Under the pieces are notes generated by a model. That model did not search any database and was not told where the DNA came from. It was given only the letters and a program-made list of their open reading frames with translations. A stretch of DNA of 25,054 bases from Thermoplasmatales archaeon UBA509. GTDB taxonomy: Archaea > Thermoplasmatota > Thermoplasmata > Thermoplasmatales > Thermoplasmataceae. This document shows, piece after piece, positions 1 through 8,810 of this stretch. Location of the stretch: NCBI GenBank assembly GCA_002498845.1, contig DAJC01000007.1, positions 1 through 25,054 of the forward strand. Reading direction: 5' to 3'. Both the position numbers and the translations under genes were made by a program. Each line of letters starts with the position of its first letter. Positions within the stretch are counted from its first letter, which is position 1.

Positions 1-6
1 TTTAAA

Positions 7-91
7 TGCGGAGGGCCGGATTTGAACCGGCGGACCCCTACGGGAATGGACCCTGAATCCATCGCCTTTAACCTAGCTCGACAACCTCCGC
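7..91 (-). tRNA. tRNA-Leu (anticodon CAG)
   Basis: Read on the minus strand the sequence folds as a class II tRNA. The acceptor stem is GCGGAGG with CCTCCGC, and a discriminator A lies at position 7. The anticodon stem ATGGA/TCCAT encloses the loop TTCAGGG, so the anticodon is CAG. A long variable arm (around TCCCGTAGGGG) precedes a T-arm GCCGG-TTCAAAT-CCGGC. The long variable arm and the A discriminator fit leucine. The 3' CCA is not encoded. I see no intron. Confidence 0.97.
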
Positions 92-112
92 AAAGCAATG
101 TGGGATTAATCT

Positions 113-123
113 GTAATATATGA
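113..123 (-). promoter_or_regulatory. TATA-like box of tRNA-Leu
   Basis: On the minus strand TCATATATTAC lies about 26 bases before the mature tRNA 5' end. This is the spacing expected for an archaeal TATA box when the transcript starts at or near the tRNA. The rest of 92-306 shows no convincing gene. Confidence 0.5.
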
Positions 124-306
124 AACATACTAAAGACTGTTGGATTGTGGGAAAAGAATCTTTATCCAATTTGTATAATGGAGAGGTCTTGATTAATTCA
201 GCAGTTTGCTTTCTCCCTTGATACGTAATAATTTCATTTCAAATTGTGGAGCTAATCTTTACTTCACTTGATCGTTTGGATGTCACACAGTGGCTCAGGG
301 CAGCGA

Positions 307-1429
307 TCATGCACTCCGCCTTAACCATAAAAAGACAATAACTGAAGCTGGTCCTACCACACCTGCAAACACAGCAAGAGCAGCTTCCAGTGCTGCAAAG
401 TTTGGTGTTAGGTTAGAAGGTTGTATATTTTCAAGAATCAGCCGGTTTCCAACGCTTGCCATCATTCTTTGATTATTCAGCTGAATTATTGCTGTAACCG
501 TTTTGTAGTTGTCTGTCTGCCTCATGGAACCTATATATCTGCCCGTTGTCCCGTTATAGAGAAATATTGCCTGTGAGCCATATGTTGCGACATAGAGAAT
601 TCCCGTAGAATTTGAATACATTGTGGCAGAGACACCATCCGCAGTGTTTCCAAGATTTATTTTGAATAGTATCTCGGTAATGTTATACGGATTGATTGCG
701 TATAGTTCACTGGAAGTAGCCAACAATAATTCTTTACCTCTTTGATCAAATTTCAAATATGTAGGATAACCAAACCTTTGACCGTATCTTACATCAGATC
801 CATTTAGGTGCTGCAGATCATTGGCAGATATCAATTCATTATGAAAATCGTAGTCCAGATAACTTGTATTTGATGCACCATTGAATGCATACTGGATGGC
901 ACATTGTACATTGTTCCGATAGAATAATTAGCCACTATGTGAGTACCATTAATCTCCGTTATGTGGTTACCTTCGGAAACAAACAATCTACCTGCATTTG
1001 CAAGTACCATGCTTTCCGTGAAATTATTTTCACCGAAATCGATAACCCCAGCAATTGAATTGTTTCTGGTGTTGATCACGGTGATTCCACTTACGTTCAC
1101 GCCAAGACAGGCGACATAGAGCAGACTGTTTACGGGATCATACAACTCGCCTGTACCAAACTGGTACCCAACCATCCCATTAGTTGAGATTGTGGATTGA
1201 ATCTTAAGAGTGCTGGAATTATATGCATAAACCTCATCTTTGTACAAAGAAGAAACATATATTATCTCATTTGACGGGTCAAATGCGGCAGAAGATGATG
1301 GGGAGTTCATAATTACGGTCTTAATTGAAGTATCATATTCAAGGGTAAATATAATGACTAACCTGGCAGTATCAAAAATGCTAGAATAAGAACGGCTATC
1401 GCGATTCTTGTCCTCCTTATTTCTCGCAT
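307..1429 (-). pseudogene. Frame-broken extracellular YVTN-type beta-propeller protein
   Basis: The gene reads as three consecutive segments in different frames. An ATG at 1429 opens a signal-like peptide (MREIRRTRIAIAVLILAF) that hits a stop at 1358-1360. The next frame, to about 890, carries propeller-repeat text such as AAFDPSNEIIYVSS and DPVNSLLYVACLG. A third frame from about 905 to 307 continues the repeats (STGILYVATYGSQAIFLYNG) and ends in one hydrophobic helix followed by LWLRRSA, a C-terminal membrane anchor. N-x-S/T sequons are frequent, as in surface proteins of acidophilic archaea. YVTN-type propellers are usually surface adhesion or binding modules. Adding one base near 1365-1370 and one near 895-905 would rebuild a continuous protein of about 370 residues. 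It may be a real pseudogene or two sequencing errors. Family assignment is fair; ligand unknown. Confidence 0.75.
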
Positions 1430-1524
1430 CCGTAACCAGTTAAAATTACGCTTCCTCAATATATATACATTCGCCTCATCCGTCAATTTTATACTTTAAG
1501 ATGTTTACATCTTACACAATTTAG

Positions 1525-1975
1525 TTCTCAATGTATGGGCGGAATGTGTCCCGATGTTCGGAAAGCCAATTTATCTGTCGTGAGCCAGAAGATTTCCTGA
1601 CATTTGCAAGGGCTTGAAAGCGAGGGCGGATAGACAAAATACAGCAATGCAGTCTATACTCTCCACAGGTGAAACGGAAAGGTGCTCTTTCCAAAATTAA
1701 GACGGTTAAGATGGAATTTTTGCAATGAAATATTGACTTCGGGGACATGCTCTCTGTAAAGGGAAGGGATGCACATCTCAAGCCCTCTGCTGCGATCAGG
1801 CTGTGGAGCCATACCAGAAAGGAAAAGTGAATAGCCTCCTTCCCCTGGCACGGGAATGTCAACCAGCCAATGGTTGCTGTTCGGTGAATCAATGCCTGTG
1901 GGCGTGAGGGGAACCAGCAACTAGCCCCTCTGAGAGAGCTAGAAATAGTTAACCAACCCAGGTAATATACTCGAG
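1525..1975 (+). mobile_element. Decayed IS200/IS605-like (tnpB-type) remnant, tentative
   Basis: This part of the 633-base gap between the propeller gene and the repair fusion has no intact gene. Plus-strand frame 1 reads as degraded basic protein text (SPQVKRKGALSKIKTVKMEF, then GDMLSVKGRDAHLKPSAAIR and LWSHTRKEK), interrupted by stops at 1726, 1828 and 1885. This resembles, from memory, the 3' part of orphan tnpB genes in Thermoplasmatales, but the diagnostic zinc-ribbon cysteines are not visible. A small GAAA-loop hairpin (AGCTA-GAAA-TAGTT, 1937-1950) lies near its end, where such elements carry structured RNA. The two minus-strand frames here lack recognisable motifs and look like shadows. 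No terminal repeats or target duplication are evident. Confidence 0.35.
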
Positions 1976-2062
1976 CCACCTGATTTTTGCTTTAGAATCA
2001 TTGGATCATTCATAAAAAATTGCTTGCAACAGATTGGAAAGAATGAACTGGTTGGTATCGAT

Positions 2063-3034
2063 TCAGCTCATTAACTTCTGCTTTTCGTGTCTCAGTCTCA
2101 CTGTATTGTTATGAGCTACTTTCAGGATATCTGGATACTTGCCATGACTAAGTTTTTTAACAAGATCCACGGAACTGCCAAGTGACACCTTATGGCCTGG
2201 GCTTACAATGGTATTTTTGTTTATCACATATGCAACCTTTTCCTCACCCATATGGACCCAGTTGTCGCTTACTGTTCCCAGTAGAAGTGATTTTGCCACT
2301 CCAATTGTTGGTATATTCAGCATAACCCCGGCATAGCTGGCAAGCCCTATTTTTCTTGGGTGAAGCAGTCCATTTCCATCTATCAGAAGAACGCCGTCAA
2401 AGTTCCCAGCAAGATCCTTTATGAATTTAAACTCCCTGAAGGCTAGATATCCGGGAATATATGGGAATCGTACTTCCTGCACGCTCTCCCTTATCTCAAT
2501 ATTCCCACCATCATCAATGGCCATTGCCCCATAACCGTATTCGTCATCATAGGAAACATCCACAGCAGCAACCCTGGAGGCATCAAAATCGTCAGTCAGA
2601 TCAACCATGCTCCTAACTCTCTCCTGCTCATTTCTAAGAGCATTGAGGGGAAAATCTGTCTCAAAATCTTTGAATCTGATCTGTTCAAAGTTATTCACCG
2701 AATCGCCCTCAACTGTTACACCATCCCTTTCCAGTCGCCTGATCTTTTCAATTTCTCCAAGTATGTGAGTGTACTTACCAACCGTGCCGTCAGACCGTAC
2801 GACCTTGTAGCAAGGTGTGCCCTCTGGATCTGGGTTAATCGAGAGCATATATCCGCATGCCCTTGAAGCAGCAATGTCTCCAAGTGCCCTAGCAAGGTCG
2901 CCATATGTTGAAACCATACCACGGGGAATCTGCCTCACGAGCCCGTAAAAATATGAATAGAGGTCCACATCGAGAGTACCCCCAGTTTCTATCATGTCAG
3001 TAGCATGGCTTTCGTCATTATAAGTGATTTTCAT
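2063..3034 (-). CDS. Bifunctional O6-alkylguanine-DNA alkyltransferase-like / endonuclease V fusion
   Basis: The 323-residue protein joins two DNA-repair domains. Residues about 22-108 form an AGT C-terminal domain, with the arginine-finger region SRACGYM (R58) and acceptor Cys75 in PCYKVV. The usual PCHRV histidine is a tyrosine here. Residues about 130-320 form endonuclease V. It has Asp159 (AVDVSY), Glu201 (FRE), Asp219 (LLIDGNGLLHP), the conserved HPRKIG segment, Lys248 (GVAKS) and His281 (SPGHK), so the metal site looks complete. Endonuclease V cuts near deaminated bases such as hypoxanthine; AGT removes O6-alkyl groups from guanine. The same fusion was characterised from Ferroplasma acidarmanus as having both activities. 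The AGT part lacks the N-terminal half of full-length Ogt. A TATA-like AATATTTAAC lies about 33 bases before the ATG. Confidence 0.93.
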   Translation of the reverse strand: MKITYNDESHATDMIETGGTLDVDLYSYFYGLVRQIPRGMVSTYGDLARALGDIAASRACGYMLSINPDPEGTPCYKVVRSDGTVGKYTHILGEIEKIRRLERDGVTVEGDSVNNFEQIRFKDFETDFPLNALRNEQERVRSMVDLTDDFDASRVAAVDVSYDDEYGYGAMAIDDGGNIEIRESVQEVRFPYIPGYLAFREFKFIKDLAGNFDGVLLIDGNGLLHPRKIGLASYAGVMLNIPTIGVAKSLLLGTVSDNWVHMGEEKVAYVINKNTIVSPGHKVSLGSSVDLVKKLSHGKYPDILKVAHNNTVRLRHEKQKLMS

Positions 3035-3125
3035 TTTTGACTGTGATATAACAGAGACCCAGTTAAATATTATTCCCGCAATCTATTCACAGGGCAGCAG
3101 CGGGGCAAATTATCCAGTTTATTTC

Positions 3126-3135
3126 CTGACGTCAG
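3126..3135. promoter_or_regulatory. 10-base palindrome upstream of MMPL gene
   Basis: CTGACGTCAG is a perfect palindrome starting 51 bases before the MMPL start codon. It lies just upstream of the AT-rich promoter stretch (AATCCTTAATTAACTA). The position suits an operator or activator site, but nothing else in the window identifies the factor. Confidence 0.25.
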
Positions 3136-3176
3136 CTAATAATCCTTAATTAACTAATTTTCAATTACCTGTCTGC

Positions 3177-6100
3177 ATGTTTGAAAAACGGTTTGAAGCC
3201 GTGGGGCGCTTCTCAGAGAGAAACAGTGGAAAAATCATAATTTTCTGGATTATTCTTATATTGGTTCTTGCGCCATTTGCTTCACTCCTTTTTCATGAAA
3301 CATCGTATGATCTTACCAGCAGTATAGTTCCGCCCAACGCAATGGCAACTAAGTCTGCAAACCTTGAGTCACAGTATTTCCAGAATAATTCTACCAGTGG
3401 AAGCGGCAATGGAACCCAGTCTATGGTTATGGTTACCACCAACACCTCAATAAATTCAACACCACAAATGGGCGATATGATCAGTGCCCAGAATAGCGTA
3501 AAACAATATCTTATAAGCCAGGGAATCAATGTTAGTTTTCAATCAATAGTAGGAACAGAGAATGAAACTCTGCACGGTGTTGCAGCGGCAGCATCAGGTT
3601 TTCTGGCATTAGCATATCCACTTCTGGATCATCTTGCACAGAGCTCTAATTCAATCAATCAGTCACTAAACGCTTCACTTTCAATAATAATTGGAATCCC
3701 TGCATATTACTTTGATAACTTATCAAAATCTAAAAGTTCATCTACCGCCTATAATGCGACAATCTATTTCATAGGTGAAATTGGAGCGTCCAATCTTATT
3801 TTCAAGCAGATCGGAATTCCATATTTCAACACGTTTGCGGCATTTTTCAATGAATCATTCGCACAAAGTTCAAAAGTTTTGAATGATATTAATTCCTCAA
3901 TTATTGGCGCCTCTTTGAACCAGAGTTTAAACGCCACTCTGAAGGGAATGATCTTACAAGGTGGCTCTATCGGAAGTTTTGCCTCTCTATTCTATCAGGC
4001 AAAAGTGCCCATTGCCGTAACATTCAATGTAACAGGATATCCTGTTAATACAGACGGACAGCTGTATTCAAGATTCGCTTACAATTTCACAGTACCAATA
4101 CTTGCGCAAGGCATATCTTCCAACAGCACTATCGTATCTGCCCTTCAGAACGACCTTAACGTAACTCCGATCGAGCTGGCAGGAGATGCCTTTAATCTGT
4201 CCCAACCGGCAGATTCCATAGCTCTTCAGTCAGAAAGTGACAGAGTTGTTTCAAATGGAATAATAAACTATTTCAGAGGAAGTCCACTAATTGCCATAAA
4301 CCCTGAAAGTATTCACGCATTCGTATCGTCTGTCAACAGCACAAACAACATAAATCTAACAATATCTCAACTAATGCTGGATTATAACTTTTCGAGCTAT
4401 CCTGCAGTACCACAGAGCTATGTACTGCACCAGTTCGTTGGATATGATAATTCCACGGTGATAACAATTATACTTGTCAGCTCAAATCTTTCTCTAGCCC
4501 AGACAAACAAGGTCACAAGCATCTACACAAACGCCTTCAATGGCGTGGATGGCGTTGGTGCATATCTTGCTGGTTCGTCAGCACTGAGTTCTCAGTTGGG
4601 GTCTGAATCCATAAGCGGAATGGAAAGGGCTCTGTTTATAGGTATAGTTCTTTCAGTGATTATCGTGGGCGTATTCTTCCTTTCACCTGTTGCCGCTTTT
4701 CTTCCCCTGATGATATTCGGGGTATCAGCAGAGGTATCCATGGCCCTTAATGGTCTTCTGTACAAGTACATCCTCCATGGTTCAGTGTCATTCATTACGC
4801 CCACGCTTCTGCTTATACTCCTGCTGGGATTGGCTAGCGACTATGTCGTATACATAATGTCCAGGTACCGCAGGGAAATAAGGGCGGGAAATGAGCACCC
4901 TTCTGTAGTTTCAGCAAAGTGGTCGGGACACGCGGTATTCACATCTGGTATTACCGTTGCTATTTCCTACATAGTCCTGTATCTTTCTCATGTGCCAATA
5001 TTCAGTGATGCTGGCATTACAAATGCAGTGGGCGTCGTTGTAACAATTCTGGCTGCCAACACACTTCTTCTTGCAATCCTCAACCGTGGAAAAAGAAAGT
5101 TGTTCTGGCCTTCGAAAATTTCAGCTGGGAAGCACCTTCCAGCTGAGAAGACAATGAAGAAGATAGCCGGTACCGTAATAGCGAACAAGGGAAAAATTGT
5201 GATAATTTTTGTGGTGGCATCACTCCTTGCCAGCTATGTCTATTTTGAGACCCCGTCAAATTTTGATGTTTTTGATCTTGTACCTTCAAGCAGCGGAATC
5301 CAGGCAATAAAGGTAGTAAACTCCAGCTTCAACGGAGATTTATTTGACAGGGGATACGTAATCCTGCAGTTCCAGTCTCCAGTTTACAATGGTACCGCCT
5401 TCAATACTACCGAGATAAATTCAGTAACTGCCATTGAACAGAAATTGTTAGCAAGTGGCCATGTTTCGGAGGTCTTTGGTCCAACCTACCCGTATGGTGA
5501 TTACGTTCCTGCAAATCTTTCCGGCATACGATCTTCTTACAGTTCTCAATATCTTTCCGAGATGAAGAGCTACATTGGCAGCGACTCACGCTATGTCATA
5601 ATAGATTACCAGCTCAGTGAACTTGCCTGGCTGAATCCCTCCACAAAATTTGTGAATGACATACCTTCATTGATTTCCGGCACAGGATCTGATTACAGGG
5701 TTTATGTGGGAGGCATAACTGAAGGCCTGAACAACGCCTATTCATACACTCTATCAAGTTTCATCAAGATGGTGCCAATCCTCGCCATTGCAATTTTTGC
5801 AGTCCTTCTCATTCAGCTGAGCAGCCTATTTACTCCGTTAAGGCTGATCCTCATGGTGCTTGCATCTGTGATAATCTCGCTGGCAATCACGTATCTGGCA
5901 GTGCACTACTATGCAGGGCTTCCAATATTGATCTTCCTGCCCATGTTCACCGTAATAACCCTCCTTGCGGTTGGCCTGGATTACGATATTTTCATGGTGA
6001 CAAGGGTTCGCGAGGAAGCATACAAGGGGAAGAGTGATGAGGAAGGCGTCAGGGTGAGCCTGGAAGAGAATGGTGGTGTTATAATCACGCTGGGTGTTCT

Positions 6101-6311
6101 CCTGTTTGCGACATTTGGATCTCTGGCATTCAGCGGAATTGGCATAATCCAGGAAATAGGAATAGGTCTGGCACTGGGGGTACTGATAGATACGTTTGTC
6201 AGCTGGCCATTCTTTGTTCCTGCAATCATGCTTTACCTGAAGAAATATAACTGGTGGCCTTCAAAATTGAAGAGGGAGGAAGTGGATGAACTTCCGGGCG
6301 AGAAGGACTGA
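3177..6311 (+). CDS. MMPL/RND-superfamily transporter, 1044 residues
   Basis: The protein has the duplicated RND plan. TM1 at about 18-39 is followed by a large ectodomain (about 41-480) and a block of five helices (about 484-636). The second half repeats this: TM7 at about 672-690, a smaller ectodomain to about 860, and five more helices to about 1022. Each half carries the Asp-Tyr pair used for proton relay in MmpL-type pumps: D555-Y556 in GLASDYVVY and D935-Y936 in GLDYDIF. The first ectodomain has about 25 N-x-S/T sequons. MMPL proteins export lipids or other hydrophobic compounds by proton exchange; in an archaeon the cargo could be membrane or surface lipids, but this is inference. The C-terminus is short and charged. 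The gene stands alone and converges with the HTH-ACT gene, five bases away. Confidence 0.9.
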   Translation: MFEKRFEAVGRFSERNSGKIIIFWIILILVLAPFASLLFHETSYDLTSSIVPPNAMATKSANLESQYFQNNSTSGSGNGTQSMVMVTTNTSINSTPQMGDMISAQNSVKQYLISQGINVSFQSIVGTENETLHGVAAAASGFLALAYPLLDHLAQSSNSINQSLNASLSIIIGIPAYYFDNLSKSKSSSTAYNATIYFIGEIGASNLIFKQIGIPYFNTFAAFFNESFAQSSKVLNDINSSIIGASLNQSLNATLKGMILQGGSIGSFASLFYQAKVPIAVTFNVTGYPVNTDGQLYSRFAYNFTVPILAQGISSNSTIVSALQNDLNVTPIELAGDAFNLSQPADSIALQSESDRVVSNGIINYFRGSPLIAINPESIHAFVSSVNSTNNINLTISQLMLDYNFSSYPAVPQSYVLHQFVGYDNSTVITIILVSSNLSLAQTNKVTSIYTNAFNGVDGVGAYLAGSSALSSQLGSESISGMERALFIGIVLSVIIVGVFFLSPVAAFLPLMIFGVSAEVSMALNGLLYKYILHGSVSFITPTLLLILLLGLASDYVVYIMSRYRREIRAGNEHPSVVSAKWSGHAVFTSGITVAISYIVLYLSHVPIFSDAGITNAVGVVVTILAANTLLLAILNRGKRKLFWPSKISAGKHLPAEKTMKKIAGTVIANKGKIVIIFVVASLLASYVYFETPSNFDVFDLVPSSSGIQAIKVVNSSFNGDLFDRGYVILQFQSPVYNGTAFNTTEINSVTAIEQKLLASGHVSEVFGPTYPYGDYVPANLSGIRSSYSSQYLSEMKSYIGSDSRYVIIDYQLSELAWLNPSTKFVNDIPSLISGTGSDYRVYVGGITEGLNNAYSYTLSSFIKMVPILAIAIFAVLLIQLSSLFTPLRLILMVLASVIISLAITYLAVHYYAGLPILIFLPMFTVITLLAVGLDYDIFMVTRVREEAYKGKSDEEGVRVSLEENGGVIITLGVLLFATFGSLAFSGIGIIQEIGIGLALGVLIDTFVSWPFFVPAIMLYLKKYNWWPSKLKREEVDELPGEKD

Positions 6312-6316
6312 GGTTA

Positions 6317-6961
6317 TTAACCGAGGCTCTTCTCAATCATGAATATCCTCAGTGCATTAAGAACATCATCCGGCCTCAGGATGAATGTTATATCCGTATA
6401 GAACGAAACGATCTGGACTATGTTGATGCCCCTGTTGGAAAGCATGGAAGAGGCGTATGAAACATATCCTTTCATCTCCTTAATGACTGGAGGACTTATT
6501 ATTATAAGTTCTCCAAGACCCTGTTCCACATCTATTATTTCCCTTTTCGGGATCAACTGACCTATCTTGCTGAAGAGGTCATCACCTATGACCAGGCCGC
6601 ACCCCTGGGATGCCTGGATAATCCTGTATTCAGAGTAACTTTCCACAATGTTCCTTGTTACATTTATGAGCATTCTCAGATTTTCAGTTGACGGGCGAAG
6701 AATGAGCACAGTGATGCCTGATCTGGTCTCAATGGTGGAAGACTTGATAAGTTCCCTGAACCTGCGACCGGAGTAACCAGACCTGGGAATTCGCTTGAGA
6801 GCTGCCACAATAGCATCTTCCCCCTGAATATCTGCGTCAGAGGAGATGGCTCTTGCCATGGCGCTGTAGTTTATGATGCCCATGTCCACTGCTTTCCAAA
6901 GGTCAGGGTTATGATCCAGGTACTCTCTCACCCTTGATGCCACACTGTTATTATTTCGCAT
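6317..6961 (-). CDS. HTH-ACT domain putative regulator (paralog 1)
   Basis: The first 60 or so residues look like a winged-helix DNA-binding region (VREYLDHNPDLW, IINYSAMARAIS). The C-terminal half, from about ITVLILRPS to the end, has the beta-alpha pattern of ACT domains, closing with GINIVQIVSFYTDITFILR. ACT domains usually bind amino acids, so an amino-acid-responsive regulator is the likely role. It aligns along its length with the gene at 12216-12815. I chose the ATG at 6961 (214 residues) over the in-frame ATG at 7009. A TTTAAA box (6995-7000) lies about 35 bases before 6961, whereas the longer start would place that box inside the coding region. It is divergent from the APC permease, sharing a 104-base intergenic region. 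Regulation of that permease is an inference. Confidence 0.7.
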   Translation of the reverse strand: MRNNNSVASRVREYLDHNPDLWKAVDMGIINYSAMARAISSDADIQGEDAIVAALKRIPRSGYSGRRFRELIKSSTIETRSGITVLILRPSTENLRMLINVTRNIVESYSEYRIIQASQGCGLVIGDDLFSKIGQLIPKREIIDVEQGLGELIIISPPVIKEMKGYVSYASSMLSNRGINIVQIVSFYTDITFILRPDDVLNALRIFMIEKSLG

Positions 6962-7031
6962 ACAGATAGCCAAAACAGAGTAGTAATGTCCAGATTTAAA
7001 CCTATTCATAAAAAATGTCCAAATCCAAACG

Positions 7032-7043
7032 AATATTTTAAAT
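7032..7043 (+). promoter_or_regulatory. TATA-like box of APC permease gene
   Basis: AATATTTTAAAT lies centred about 29 bases before the ATG at 7066, the spacing expected for a leaderless archaeal transcript. Confidence 0.45.
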
Positions 7044-7065
7044 GAATGAATCGATGGGATGACTT

Positions 7066-8636
7066 ATGGCTTTGCGCAGGAAGCTTGGAATATTTCATCT
7101 GACACTTGCATCGGTAACCGGAATGGTTGGCTCAGGATGGCTTTTCGGAGAGTTTTATGCCTCTTCCATAGCAGGTCCTGCCTCCATTTTCTCGTGGATA
7201 ATAGGATCAATGATGATCCTGTCACTGGCGCTTGTTTATGCTGAACTTGGAGGAAAGATACCACTGGGGGGTGCTGCAGCCCGTTATCCGGAAATGAGTC
7301 ACGGCAAGTCGGTTTCGGCCATCAACGGGTGGGCTCTTTTCCTGGGTTACGTTTCCACTCCCCCGCTTGAGGCCGTTGCTGCCGTAACCTATATGAATTT
7401 CATGGTGGGCGGCCTAATTTCAAGGTCAGGGAACCTGACAATGCTAGGAATTGGTCTCGCCTTCGGATTTCTGGTGGTTTTCTTTGTGATAAACCGCTTT
7501 GGTGTGAAGGCCATCTCCAGCGCCAACAGCTACATTGCGCTGGCCAAGATATTCATTCCTGCCATGACAGCAATCGTACTTGCTTTGACATTCTTCTCCA
7601 TTAAAAACTTCACAGCGGGGGATTCTTCGCCGAAGGCACTGAATCAATATTTGTGGCCATACCAAATGCTGGCATAGTTTTCTCTTTTCTTGGTTTCAGG
7701 CAGGCCATAGAGCTGTCGGGAGAGGCCAAAAATCCCGGAAGGACCGTACCCATTGCAATAATACTGGGTCTGGCCATATCAGCTGCCATTTACATACTTG
7801 TACAGGTGGCATTCATCGGATCCATGACATGGACTGGAATCCGTGTGGGGGACTGGTCTGCCTTGGCCACATCGGGATTTTCCTCAGGTCCCATGGTAGT
7901 GCTTGCAACTTCACTTGGCATCGGCTGGCTTGCAATAATACTCCTTGGTGACGGTGTGGTATCTCCACTGGGAACTGCAGCCATATATGAGACCACAACT
8001 TCAAGGGTTGTCTATGCACTTGGCGATATGGGCTATTTTCCAAAGTTTCTTTCAAAACTGAACAAATATTCTGTTCCCGCAATCGCGCTGGTCTTTGACC
8101 TTGTTTTGATGGCAATATTTCTGATCCCCGCCCCGTCATGGCAGAGCCTGGTATCACTTAACTCTGATCTGAGCATAATTGCGTATGCTTCCGGTCCTGT
8201 GGCACTCATAGTGCTTCGCAAGATCGGGACAGCATCAAGGGAGGGCTATTTCACACTTCCCATGGCAGGCATAATTTCGCCAATTGCATATATTGCTGCC
8301 ATACTGCTAATTTACTGGTCAGGGTACCCAACGACCCTGTACATGACTGTAGTGGCTCTGGCAGGTCTTGCAATCTTCGGATACCTGCTGTGGAAAAAGT
8401 CAGTAGCAATGGTGGACCTGAAAAATTCAATATGGTTTATCCTGACACTGGTATCTGTACCCATCATATCATATTTTGGCAGCATGAACCTGGACATAAT
8501 CCAGTTCCCGTTTGACGTCTTCCTGATGGCCGGGATAGCAGTGGTGTTTTATTTCGTCGGCATAAATACACATATTGAACCCAGCGAAACCCCGGATTAC
8601 TCTATATCAGTTACCATTGCCCAGGAACAGGAGTAA
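7066..8636 (+). pseudogene. APC-family amino acid permease, broken by one frameshift
   Basis: Two overlapping open frames encode one permease. The first (7066-7677) starts with a typical APC TM1 (ASVTGMVGSGWLFG) and carries about six helices, ending in unrelated text after AG-DSS. The second frame, read from about 7617, continues GGFFAEGTESIFVAIPNAGI and FSFLGFRQAIELSGEAKNPG, the conserved TM6-loop region of APC transporters, then about six more helices. The break is at GGGGG (7617-7621); one extra G would restore a protein of about 523 residues with about 12 helices. Members import amino acids or amines by proton or sodium coupling. Everything else in the gene is intact, so sequencing error or a very recent mutation fits better than old decay. 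A T-rich hairpin follows at 8669-8689. Confidence 0.85.
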
Positions 8637-8668
8637 GGGAGTTGAGACGGAATATGTATACCGGTTAA

Positions 8669-8700
8669 GTGTGACAGAGTATATCACACACATTTTTGTT
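8669..8700 (+). terminator. Hairpin plus T-rich tract after APC permease
   Basis: GTGTGA (8669-8674) and TCACAC (8684-8689) are perfect six-base arms around a nine-base loop, followed by CATTTTTGTTTT. It lies about 33 bases past the permease stop. A transcription terminator is the simplest reading, though an operator is possible. Confidence 0.45.
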
Positions 8701-8737
8701 TTCCTTCGTTAATGTTTCAACAGCGAAATCTAATGGA

Positions 8738-8759
8738 ATACATTCGGAGAGGAATGTAT
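8738..8759. repeat. Perfect 8-base inverted repeat upstream of small gene
   Basis: ATACATTC (8738-8745) and GAATGTAT (8752-8759) are perfect arms separated by GGAGAG. The repeat ends 86 bases before the start codon at 8846 and well upstream of the TATA-like box. It could be an operator or an RNA hairpin. Confidence 0.4.
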
Positions 8760-8810
8760 CTGGCACCTTTATGATTAATATTCAGCATTCTAGGTATCCC
8801 ACAGCAAAAG

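Noticed and set aside
1935..1948. AGAGCTAGAAATAG, identical to 14 bases of the common Cas9 guide-RNA scaffold
   Set aside because: No cas gene, repeat array or matching scaffold around it; the rest of the scaffold does not match. It is a short hairpin with a GAAA loop and the match looks coincidental.
1521..1979. Minus-strand frames of 152 and 88 codons as genes
   Set aside because: Composition is arginine-, serine- and cysteine-rich with no domain pattern, no promoter or ribosome site, and it lies opposite the decayed plus-strand text. Treated as shadows.
8669..8689. CRP-type operator (TGTGA...TCACA)
   Set aside because: The spacer is nine bases rather than six, CRP is a bacterial factor, and the T-rich tract after it fits a terminator better.
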